Source of the DNA: Gallaecimonas mangrovi
Lineage (GTDB): Bacteria; Pseudomonadota; Gammaproteobacteria; Enterobacterales; Gallaecimonadaceae
Assembly (NCBI RefSeq): GCF_003367375.1
Contig: NZ_CP031416.1
Coordinates: 751,501 to 815,500 of the forward strand
Length of the DNA stretch: 64,000 bases
Direction: 5' to 3'
The notes below the pieces were generated by a model. It was not told the origin of the DNA. It did no database searches and saw nothing but the letters and a program-made list of their open reading frames with translations. Of this stretch, positions 1-7,575 are shown piece by piece. The position numbers were made by a program, and so were the translations under genes. How positions within the stretch are numbered: position 1 is the first letter of the stretch; every line of letters starts with the position of its first letter.

Positions 1-492
1 AGGCTCGATAGCAGCCTGACCAAAGTGGCCAAGCCGGAACAGTGGTATTCCTTGGCGCGTCAGGAGCGCCCGCCCTTTACACCACAAACCGCGGCTGGGC
101 CGGGGGAAATAGAAGGCCCTTTTATCTTTAAACACAACGATTACTACTACCTGTTTGTGTCTTTTGGCCTTTGCTGCCGTGGCGTTAACAGCACCTACCG
201 TATTGCCGTTGGCCGCGCCAAAACCATTACCGGCCCTTATCTTGATAAAAACGGTAAAGACATGAACCAAGGCGGCGGCACCGTGATGTTAAAAGGCAAC
301 AAAGCCTGGCCTGGCTTGGGGGGCAACAGTGCTTACCATTGGCAAGGGAAAGACTACTTGGTGTTTCATGCTTACGAGGCTGCAGATAATGGTTTGCAGA
401 AGTTAAAAATTGCGCCTATCGAGTGGCGCGATGGCTGGCCCTATGTTGACCCTCATAACTTAGATAGCTACCAAAGCGTGTTAGAAAAGTAA
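1..492 (+). CDS. GH43 arabinan endo-1,5-alpha-L-arabinosidase, 3' part
   Basis: C-terminal part of a glycoside hydrolase family 43 five-bladed propeller enzyme; the frame is open to the left edge, so the gene starts outside the window and at least half is missing. The IEGPFIF segment carries the EGP glutamate that is the general acid in this family, followed by a strongly aromatic strand (HNDYYYLFVSFG). The late segments on GGGNSAYHW-like and VFHAYEA-like blades, and the closing WPYVDPHNL, resemble endo-arabinanases of GH43 subfamilies 4/5/6. Family knowledge gives hydrolysis of internal alpha-1,5 links in arabinan. Any signal peptide lies outside the window. The neighbours GH97, GH43-lectin and two TonB receptors support a polysaccharide utilisation locus. 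The exact substrate is inferred. Confidence 0.85.
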   Translation, partial: RLDSSLTKVAKPEQWYSLARQERPPFTPQTAAGPGEIEGPFIFKHNDYYYLFVSFGLCCRGVNSTYRIAVGRAKTITGPYLDKNGKDMNQGGGTVMLKGNKAWPGLGGNSAYHWQGKDYLVFHAYEAADNGLQKLKIAPIEWRDGWPYVDPHNLDSYQSVLEK

Positions 493-493
493 T

Positions 494-522
494 AAAAAGC
501 CCCGTTTGCCGGGGCTTTTTTA
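494..522 (+). terminator. Rho-independent terminator after the GH43 fragment
   Basis: GCCCCG and CGGGGC arms around a short TTTGC loop, followed by a run of six T, two bases after the stop codon. It separates the GH43 gene from GH97, which therefore needs its own promoter in 523-700. A weak sigma70-like candidate there is TTGAAG near 610 and TACACT 18 bases later. Confidence 0.9.
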
Positions 523-706
523 TTGCATGTTTGCCCCTGTCTTTCCGCATTTACAACGCGTTTCAACTTATTGACGTTAACGGCATTCCCTAAAGGTTAA
601 CTTTGGGGTTGAAGCCTGTTGCCACTTCGTCTTACACTCTACCTTCATATAGTAATACAAATGATATATAGGTTTACGCTCGCGTTACCTTTGTTGGAGA
701 TTGGGG

Positions 707-2641
707 ATGAAAGCCTTGATGCTGGGTTTGAGTCTTTGTCTTCTGGCCTGGACGGTTCAGGCGCAGCAATGGCAATTGACTAGCCCAGATAAGCAGCTGG
801 TGGTGGATATGACGTTGGGTGCCCAAGGGCGCCTTAGCTATCAGTTGCGTTATCACCAGCAGGCCATTGTTGAACCCTCCAGCCTGGGGTTGCAGCTAGC
901 CGATGGCAGCGATCTTAGCCAGGGGTTAACCTTGCTCGATGCCGGTAAAGTCACCACCGTTAACGAGCAATACGCCATGCTGGGCGGTAAACAAAGCCTG
1001 ATTGATTACCAGGCGCTACAGCAGCGCTTTACCTTTAAAGGCAAGTCTGGCCCCAAGCTCGTTGTTACCTTTCGTGCCAGCAATCATGGCCTTGCCTATC
1101 AATATCGCCTGCAAGGGCGTGGCGAGCATACAGTTCGCCGCGAGATCAGCCACTTTCGCTTGCCAGCCGACAGCAAAGCCTGGCTGCAGCCACTGGCGGT
1201 GGCACAAACCGGCTACAAGAACACCAACCCCTCTTACGAAGAGTATTACCAGCAAGACATTAAGGTAGGTAAGAGTGCGCCAAGCCCGGCGGGTTGGGCG
1301 CTGCCGGCGCTTTTCAAAGTGAAAGGACAGTGGTTACTTATCAGCGAAGCGGGCATGGATGGCCACTACCCCGGCTCGCGGTTGGCTGCCAACAGCGCCG
1401 AAGGCGACTACCACTTGGCGCCGCCGATGAAAGCCGAGGTGTTTACCGGCGGCAAACGCTTAGCCAACGGCACTTTGCCTTTGACCTCACCTTGGCGCTT
1501 TATTGCCGTGGGCTCCTTGGCTGATATTACCGCTTCTACCCTTGGCACTAGCCTGGCGGCGCCACAACAGCTCAGTGACGTTAGCTATATCAAACCGGGG
1601 CTGGCGGCCTGGAGCTGGATCACCGGTAAAGACGACTCCATTACTTTTTCCATCCAAAAACACTACATCGATTACGCCGCCAAGATGCACTGGCCCTATG
1701 TGCTGATTGATGTGAACTGGGATAAAAATATTGGCTGGGATGGTTTGGCCAAACTTGCCCAATACGGCAAAGCCAAAGGGGTTGGGCTCTGGGTTTGGTA
1801 TAACTCGTCAGGTAAATGGAATAACACCCTGTACAGCCCTAAAGGCAAGTTACTGACTCACCAAAGTCGCCAGCAGCAGTTTAGCCACTTAGCCAAGCTT
1901 GGCATTAAAGGCATTAAGGTCGATTTTTTTGGCGGTGACGGCCAATCCTTTATCCGCTATTACCTCGACATTTTACAAGATGCCACCCAATACCGGCTGA
2001 TGGTGAATTTCCACGGCGCCACCATTCCCCGCGGTTGGCAGCGCACTTACCCCAACTTAATGACCGCAGAAGCGGTGCGCGGCGAAGAGATGGTGACCTT
2101 TTTCCAAGAAGCCGCCGACCTTCAAGCTAACCACATTGCCATGTTGCCCTTTACCCGTAATGTGTTTGACCCGGCCGATTTCACCCCAACCCATCTTGGG
2201 CCCTTGCCTGGCCTTAAACGCCGCACCACTCAGGGCTTTGAACTGGCAGCGCCGGTGGTGCTGGTCAGTGGTGTGCAGCACATTGCCACCTCGCCCGAGG
2301 TGATGGCGAGCATGCCCGATTTTGTACGCCACTATCTTTCGCAGCTGCCAAGCCACTGGGACCAAAGCCAGCTTTTGGCGGGTTATCCCGGCAAGTTGGC
2401 GGTATTTGCCCGCCGGCTTGGCCAGCGCTGGTATGTGGCGGCCATCAATGGTGAAAACACTGCGAAAACCCTGACTCTGGATTTGGGTTTTGTTAACGGG
2501 CAACAAGGGCAGCTGATCACGGATGGCAAGGCGCCTTTGAGCCTTATCCAGCAGCCGGTAACTGCATCAAAGCAAACGGTTGTGTCGCTAAAAGGCGACG
2601 GTGGTCTGGTCATGATTTTTAACCCCAAGCAACAGCACTGA
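707..2641 (+). CDS. GH97 glycoside hydrolase (alpha-galactosidase / beta-L-arabinopyranosidase type)
   Basis: Exported family 97 glycosidase of 644 residues, the usual family length. I chose ATG 707 because GGAG lies 8 bases upstream; the in-frame TTG at 701 is too close to it. A Sec signal peptide (about residues 1-19, ending VQA-QQW) precedes the N-terminal beta-sandwich that starts SPDKQLVVDM. The (beta/alpha)8 barrel follows, then a C-terminal beta domain. In the barrel the strand IKVDFFGGD places Asp406 where retaining GH97 enzymes carry their nucleophile, and MTAEAVRGEE supplies Glu455 as a candidate acid/base or calcium ligand. Inverting SusB-type members lack that Asp. A retaining, galactosidase-like or arabinopyranosidase-like activity is therefore more likely than alpha-glucosidase. 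The substrate is inferred from GH43 neighbours. Thirteen bases separate it from the next gene, so they are probably co-transcribed. Confidence 0.88.
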   Translation: MKALMLGLSLCLLAWTVQAQQWQLTSPDKQLVVDMTLGAQGRLSYQLRYHQQAIVEPSSLGLQLADGSDLSQGLTLLDAGKVTTVNEQYAMLGGKQSLIDYQALQQRFTFKGKSGPKLVVTFRASNHGLAYQYRLQGRGEHTVRREISHFRLPADSKAWLQPLAVAQTGYKNTNPSYEEYYQQDIKVGKSAPSPAGWALPALFKVKGQWLLISEAGMDGHYPGSRLAANSAEGDYHLAPPMKAEVFTGGKRLANGTLPLTSPWRFIAVGSLADITASTLGTSLAAPQQLSDVSYIKPGLAAWSWITGKDDSITFSIQKHYIDYAAKMHWPYVLIDVNWDKNIGWDGLAKLAQYGKAKGVGLWVWYNSSGKWNNTLYSPKGKLLTHQSRQQQFSHLAKLGIKGIKVDFFGGDGQSFIRYYLDILQDATQYRLMVNFHGATIPRGWQRTYPNLMTAEAVRGEEMVTFFQEAADLQANHIAMLPFTRNVFDPADFTPTHLGPLPGLKRRTTQGFELAAPVVLVSGVQHIATSPEVMASMPDFVRHYLSQLPSHWDQSQLLAGYPGKLAVFARRLGQRWYVAAINGENTAKTLTLDLGFVNGQQGQLITDGKAPLSLIQQPVTASKQTVVSLKGDGGLVMIFNPKQQH

Positions 2642-2654
2642 GGCAGGAAAAGCT

Positions 2655-4379
2655 ATGTCGGTAATGAAAGTGACCACCCTGAGTTGGCTTTTGATGGCCT
2701 TTGTGGCCGGTTGTGCCAGCCAGGCGCCCAAGGCCACCGCCAGCATCACCGCTAAAGATAAAGGCAGCTTTACCAATCCTATTCTGCCCAACGGCGCTGA
2801 TCCTTGGCTGGAATACTTTGACGGCAACTATTACCTGACCACCACCACCTGGACGTCACAGCTGGTGATGCGCAAATCACCAACCCTGGCGGGATTAAAA
2901 GACGCAAAGCCAGTGTATCTGTGGTCTGAAACCAACCCCAGCCGCTGCTGTAACTTTTGGGCTTTTGAATTTCATCGCTTAAAAACCGCGGCCGGTTACC
3001 GCTGGTTTTTAATGTTTACCTCCGGCAAACAGGAAAACTACGACGGCCAGCATTTAAGTGTGCTGGAAAGTGCCGGTGACGACCCCATGGGCCCGTACAG
3101 CTATAAAGGCTCGCCGATGCCCAACAGCTGGAACATTGACGGCACCTATCTTCAGCACCAAGGAAGCCTCTACTTATTGTGGTCGCAGTGGGTGGGTGAC
3201 GAACAGCGCAACTTCATTGCCAAGATGAAAAACCCCTGGACCATTGAAGGGCCGAAGGTGGTACTAACCCGGCCCATTCAGCCTTGGGCGCAGTCGGGCC
3301 GCAAGGTCAACGAAGGTCCCGAGGTACTCAAACACAATGGCCGCACCTTTGTGATTTACTCGGCAAGCTTTTGCGACACCCCTGATTACAAACTGGCGCA
3401 AATTGAACTGACCGGCGACAACCCGCTGGACGCTAAGTCCTGGACTTACGCCAAAGCGCCGGTTTTCACCAAAGGTAACGGTGTTTATGGCCCTGGCCAC
3501 AACGGCTTTTTCATGTCCCCCGATGGCAAGCAAAATTGGCTGGTATACCACGCCAACAGCAAGTCAACACAAGGGTGTGGCCTTACCCGCTCGCTGCGTG
3601 CCCAGCCGTTTAGCTGGCACAAGGACGGTAGCCCAGATTTTGGTGAACCCGCATCCGAAGCCACCGTTATTAAAGCGCCTTCCGGTGAAAACGGCCCGCT
3701 CAAGGTGGTGCCGCAAGGCGCGCATTGGCAGCTAACCCTAGACGGTCAGCCACTGGCGGGAAGCAACAGCTGGGTAATTGACCCAACCCTCAATGGCTAC
3801 TACCGCCTGGCCAACAGCCAGGGGGAATTCTTAACCGCAACCTCGTGCGGCAAATCGCTGCAGCCTTGGCAGAACCAAGCTTGCCAACAATGGCAACTTA
3901 GCACCGATGCCAAGGGCCACCTTAGCCTGCAAAGCCAAGCAGGTGGCAGTTCGCTTGGGCCAGTAACAGCCCTGCCTTTGGCACCGGTCGCCCTGGTGTC
4001 AGCGCAAAGCGGCAAGGTGGCAAGCCTTAATCATGGCCAATTAATACAAAGCGCCTTTACCCATGGCGGCGATCAACTGTGGCGCTTTAAAGCGGCTGCT
4101 GACGGCTTTGTTACGTTGGCGCCCGAAACCCGCCAGCAATGTTTAGCCGTTAAAGATAAGTCGCTGGCCGCGGGAGCTGCGGTGGTTATGGCGGGCTGCG
4201 GCGGCCCGCAAAGCCAATGGGCGCTGCATTTTAAAGATGACGGCAGCGTGCAGCTGATTAACCGGCACAGCCAGCAAAGTTTGGATTTGGCGAGCTGTGG
4301 TTTGGCTGATGGCACTGCCATTAATCAGGCGCCGGCCACCGACAGCCGTTGCCAACATTTCTTGCTACGTAAGCCGTAA
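2655..4379 (+). CDS. GH43 lipoprotein with C-terminal ricin-type lectin (CBM13-like) domain
   Basis: 574-residue two-domain hydrolase. The N-terminus ends in a lipobox (FVAG-C20), so the mature protein is probably anchored to the outer membrane. The GH43 propeller spans about residues 38-345, with candidate catalytic residues Asp49 (NGADPWL), Asp162 (NIDGTYL) and Glu220 (NEGPEVL), matching the base, pKa-modulating and acid positions of the family. From about 375 to 574 the sequence turns into beta-trefoil lectin repeats rich in QxW-like and Cys-containing motifs (CQQWQL, SQWALHF, QCLAVK), typical of CBM13. The expected role is exo-acting arabinofuranosidase or xylosidase attack on surface-bound polysaccharide. 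AGGA just upstream supports ATG 2655. It lies 13 bases after GH97. Substrate specificity cannot be read from sequence. Confidence 0.85.
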   Translation: MSVMKVTTLSWLLMAFVAGCASQAPKATASITAKDKGSFTNPILPNGADPWLEYFDGNYYLTTTTWTSQLVMRKSPTLAGLKDAKPVYLWSETNPSRCCNFWAFEFHRLKTAAGYRWFLMFTSGKQENYDGQHLSVLESAGDDPMGPYSYKGSPMPNSWNIDGTYLQHQGSLYLLWSQWVGDEQRNFIAKMKNPWTIEGPKVVLTRPIQPWAQSGRKVNEGPEVLKHNGRTFVIYSASFCDTPDYKLAQIELTGDNPLDAKSWTYAKAPVFTKGNGVYGPGHNGFFMSPDGKQNWLVYHANSKSTQGCGLTRSLRAQPFSWHKDGSPDFGEPASEATVIKAPSGENGPLKVVPQGAHWQLTLDGQPLAGSNSWVIDPTLNGYYRLANSQGEFLTATSCGKSLQPWQNQACQQWQLSTDAKGHLSLQSQAGGSSLGPVTALPLAPVALVSAQSGKVASLNHGQLIQSAFTHGGDQLWRFKAAADGFVTLAPETRQQCLAVKDKSLAAGAAVVMAGCGGPQSQWALHFKDDGSVQLINRHSQQSLDLASCGLADGTAINQAPATDSRCQHFLLRKP

Positions 4380-4471
4380 CCGTCATTTTTGTGTTTTTGT
4401 GAATAATGCCGGCATGATTGTGCATAAAAGCCACTTTATTTGACATTTTTAAAGAAGTTTTTAGATTGCTT

Positions 4472-4498
4472 AATAATTACTCATACAATATTTTTAAA
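4472..4498 (+). promoter_or_regulatory. Upstream element of the first TonB receptor, shared with the second
   Basis: AATAAT, a variable few bases, TCATACAATA and a TTTTTAA run. Nearly the same string, in the same order, lies before the second receptor gene at 7487-7512. TACAAT fits a sigma70 -10 box with one mismatch, but there is no good -35 at 17 bases, as in activator-dependent promoters. Sequence identity is seen directly; the promoter role is inferred. Confidence 0.5.
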
Positions 4499-4515
4499 GT
4501 GCAGTAACAAAAAAC

Positions 4516-4540
4516 ATTAATCCCGTAAAAAACGGGTAAT
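4516..4540 (+). other. Leader hairpin before the first TonB receptor
   Basis: CCCGT and ACGGG arms around an A-rich loop, extended by ATTA/TAAT with a two-base bulge. It sits between the promoter-like element and the ribosome binding site, about 25 bases before the start codon. There is no T run, so it is not a terminator. It may be an operator or mRNA structure. Confidence 0.4.
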
Positions 4541-4564
4541 CAGCAGAAAAATATGGGGAACGTT

Positions 4565-7285
4565 ATGTTCAAGAGAAGTATGTTGAGTGCGTCTATCGCC
4601 CTCATCCTGGCTTCCCATGCCTTACCGTCATGGGCCGCAGACAAGGATACGAGCACCAAAAGTCAGACCGCACAAAAAGGTAAAAAAGCGGCTAAAAATG
4701 CCAATAAAAGGCAGGCCACTGACGATACCGAAGTGATTGAAGTTCACGGGGTTCGGGAAAGTATGTCCCGCGCTTTGGAACTGAAAAAAGACAATGTGCA
4801 GCTGGTTGATTCCATTGTTTCAGAAGACATCGGCAAACTGCCCGATAACAACGTGGTTGAAGCATTGCAACACGTTGCCGGGGTACAGGTTGGTACCCGC
4901 AGCGAAGGCGAGTCGTCGTCGGTATTAATTCGCGGCCTTGGCAACGTGGTGACCACCATTAATGGCCGTGACGCCTTTACCGCGGCCAGCCGCAGTTTTT
5001 CTCTGGCCGATATTCCCGCCACCATGCTGGCCGGGGTCGATGTTTATAAAACCGCGTCGGCAGACATGGTTGAAGGCGGCATCGGCGGCGTTATTAATGT
5101 GCGAACCCACCGGCCTTTTGATTTTCAGGGCAAGAAGTTTTCCTTTACCGGTAAGGGCACTTACTCCGATCAGTCCAAGTATTACGATCCGAACTTCAGC
5201 ATGCTGATGAGCGACCGCTGGAGCAACGACACCCTTGGCGATTTTGGTGCCTTGCTAAACCTGTCTTACGTGCGCACCCATTACCGTGATGAAACCATCT
5301 GGAACGGCGCAGTGTTCCCGTACAGCAGCGACGGTACCGCTTTGAGCTATACCGCCGGTGAAGCCTTATCAACCACCGATGACAGCTACAGCTTGCTGCG
5401 TGACTCTATTGGCGCGGTAGATACCTACGGTGTGCGCGACCGGCCATCTGCCGACCTTTCCTTGCAATGGGCACCCAACGACAGTGCCAGTTATTACCTG
5501 GACGCCTTCTACACCGGTTATAACAACCGCGGCAACGCCAGCTATTTCTATACCCGCACTGACGCCACACCCACCGCCGATTATGACTATTTCCCTGGCA
5601 CCAATGTGGTGTCGCACGCCCAAACCGAGGACCCCTTCATTCTGACCAGCTCGCAAGCGTCAGAAAACCACACCGACAACTATCAGTTGGCTCTGGGCGG
5701 TAAGTGGGTGATAAACGAGAAGCTCGATTTCGCTTCAGAAGTGGATTACCAACTGTCCAAATACGTGGCGTATTCAGAGATCCTTGATTTGTACCAAACC
5801 GGCGACAGTTCCGACGTTTACTTCAACGACGGCTCCGGTACGCCTTCCATTACCTTTGGCAGTGGCACCGACCTTACCAGCTACGACAACGTTTACACCG
5901 GTACCTATTTTGACGGCCGCAGCAAGTCGCGTGGCACCGCCAAAACCTGGCGAGGGGATTTCACCTATTACCAACCGCTGGGCATTGTTGAGAGCTGGAA
6001 GTTTGGCGCCCGTTACGACATTCACGACGCCATTTCTGATGCTTATCAGGTGTCCAGTGCTGATGAAGCTTGGCAGATCCAAGCCGATACCATTCCGGGC
6101 CTGTTAACCTTAACCCCGGGCGGCTTTACCTCTGGCGACAACGGTTCTTTCCCAAGCCAGTGGGTGACTGCCGATCCGGATTTCTTGTTGGATAACACCG
6201 GCCTGTTGCGCTCAACCCTTACCAGCTACACCGGTGAGCCGGATTGGGACCCAACCCAGCACTTTGATATCAACGAGAAAACCGCAGCCCTTTATGGCCA
6301 GGCCAATCTGTATACCGACATTGGCAGCCACTCGTTAGACGGTGTGTTAGGGCTTAGGGTGGTACAAACCCGGTCAGATCTAAACGGCTATGAGGTGGAA
6401 GACGACAGCGACGGTAACTCGGTTGCTACGCCAAGCAATATCAAAAACACCGACACCAACCTGTTACCGAACTTACAGTTGCGCTTTAAGTACACTGACG
6501 ACCTGCAGCTGCGCTTTAATGCCAGTAAAACCATTACCCGCCCGGCCTTTAGTGACCTGAACCCGGCGCTAACCTTGACGGACCCTATCGAAGGGGAAGT
6601 GCCCACCGGTTCGGGCTCTGGCGGTAATGCCAACCTCAAGCCCATGGAGTCAGTGAACTTTGACTTGGGGGTTGGCTATTACTTCGGTCAAGGCTCGGCG
6701 GCTTATGCCACCTTGTTCCACCGTAATGTCGACGATTGGATTGTTACCACCACCACCAACCAAACCATTAACGATATTACCTACAGCGTTACCCGTCCGG
6801 AGAACGCCGGTAAAAGCCGCATGCAAGGGTTGGAGCTGGGCTTGCAATATTTCCCAGAACACCTGCCGGGCTGGCTGCAAGGTTTTGGTATTCAAACCAG
6901 TTACACCTATATCGACGCCTATACCCGCAGTGCTGATACCGGCGAGAAGGACGACATGACCAATGTCTCTAAAAACTCGGCCAGTGCGGTGTTGGTTTAT
7001 GAGCGTGGCGACTTCTCGGCGCGAGTTTCACAAACCTGGCGTTCTAAGTACCTAGTCGGCACCAATGCCACCGGTTCCATGCCCATCGATATTATCGCCA
7101 AGCCACAGGCTTTCACCGATATGTCAATGAGCTACAAGGTAACCGACGGCTTAACGGTGACCCTGGATGCCACCAATATCTTTGGTAATGGCTACAAAGA
7201 CTACTTTGAGGATGACACCCTCTATAACCGGGATACACGCAGCTATTCCACCACCTATTCGCTGGGCTTTCGCTACAGCATGTAA
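4565..7285 (+). CDS. TonB-dependent receptor (Xanthomonas/Caulobacter-type, TIGR01782-like)
   Basis: 906-residue outer-membrane receptor for energised uptake of a large substrate, very likely an oligosaccharide from the adjacent hydrolases. I chose ATG 4565 because GGGGAA lies just upstream and the paralogue at 7576 starts at the same place relative to its own GGGGGAAC; an ATG four codons earlier overlaps the ribosome binding site. The signal peptide is about residues 1-25 (PSWA-ADK). A charged linker leads to DTEVIEVHGVR, the conserved start of this subfamily's plug and the likely TonB-contacting region. The plug continues with VLIRGLGNVVTTINGR and PATMLAGVDVYKT. The C-terminal beta-barrel ends in the aromatic-rich strand YSLGFRYSM. 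The ligand is inferred only from context. Confidence 0.92.
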   Translation: MFKRSMLSASIALILASHALPSWAADKDTSTKSQTAQKGKKAAKNANKRQATDDTEVIEVHGVRESMSRALELKKDNVQLVDSIVSEDIGKLPDNNVVEALQHVAGVQVGTRSEGESSSVLIRGLGNVVTTINGRDAFTAASRSFSLADIPATMLAGVDVYKTASADMVEGGIGGVINVRTHRPFDFQGKKFSFTGKGTYSDQSKYYDPNFSMLMSDRWSNDTLGDFGALLNLSYVRTHYRDETIWNGAVFPYSSDGTALSYTAGEALSTTDDSYSLLRDSIGAVDTYGVRDRPSADLSLQWAPNDSASYYLDAFYTGYNNRGNASYFYTRTDATPTADYDYFPGTNVVSHAQTEDPFILTSSQASENHTDNYQLALGGKWVINEKLDFASEVDYQLSKYVAYSEILDLYQTGDSSDVYFNDGSGTPSITFGSGTDLTSYDNVYTGTYFDGRSKSRGTAKTWRGDFTYYQPLGIVESWKFGARYDIHDAISDAYQVSSADEAWQIQADTIPGLLTLTPGGFTSGDNGSFPSQWVTADPDFLLDNTGLLRSTLTSYTGEPDWDPTQHFDINEKTAALYGQANLYTDIGSHSLDGVLGLRVVQTRSDLNGYEVEDDSDGNSVATPSNIKNTDTNLLPNLQLRFKYTDDLQLRFNASKTITRPAFSDLNPALTLTDPIEGEVPTGSGSGGNANLKPMESVNFDLGVGYYFGQGSAAYATLFHRNVDDWIVTTTTNQTINDITYSVTRPENAGKSRMQGLELGLQYFPEHLPGWLQGFGIQTSYTYIDAYTRSADTGEKDDMTNVSKNSASAVLVYERGDFSARVSQTWRSKYLVGTNATGSMPIDIIAKPQAFTDMSMSYKVTDGLTVTLDATNIFGNGYKDYFEDDTLYNRDTRSYSTTYSLGFRYSM

Positions 7286-7296
7286 GGAGCATGTTA

Positions 7297-7314
7297 GGCG
7301 GGGCTAGCCCCGCC
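7297..7314 (+). terminator. Perfect GC-rich hairpin after the first receptor
   Basis: GGCGGGGC and GCCCCGCC arms meeting at a TA centre, eleven bases after the stop. No T run follows, so alone it is a poor terminator; a better one lies at 7396-7433. It may protect the 3' end. Confidence 0.5.
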
Positions 7315-7395
7315 AACGAAAAGATTTTCTCTCATTTTTGATTCGTTTTTAGGGCTGGATTTGGCCCTGAATTTAAGTTCTCTCCGTAGTTTTTG

Positions 7396-7433
7396 AGGCT
7401 TTGGTTTCCTATTGGATTCCAAAGCCTTTTTTT
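7396..7433 (+). terminator. Rho-independent terminator between the two receptor genes
   Basis: AGGCTTTGG and CCAAAGCCT arms, a 14-base loop, then seven T. It separates the paralogous receptors into two transcription units, consistent with each having its own copy of the upstream element. Confidence 0.8.
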
Positions 7434-7486
7434 GTCTAAAGATCCTGTTTAACTAGATGAAAAAAATAAGAATAAAATGTTGAAAA

Positions 7487-7512
7487 AATAATATTCATAC
7501 AATAATTTTTAA
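7487..7512 (+). promoter_or_regulatory. Upstream element of the second TonB receptor
   Basis: AATAATATTCATACAATAAT followed by TTTTAA, matching 4472-4498 apart from small insertions. It ends about 64 bases before the start codon; the first receptor's copy ends about 67 bases before its start. Shared regulation is inferred. Confidence 0.5.
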
Positions 7513-7532
7513 CCTAGCAGCAAAGAAAATCG

Positions 7533-7548
7533 GCAGGCAAAGACCTGC
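7533..7548 (+). other. Leader hairpin before the second TonB receptor
   Basis: GCAGG and CCTGC arms around a six-base loop, at the same relative position as the hairpin at 4516-4540 though different in sequence. Function unknown. Confidence 0.35.
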
Positions 7549-7575
7549 TGTTAACAATCCTGTTGGGGGAACATC

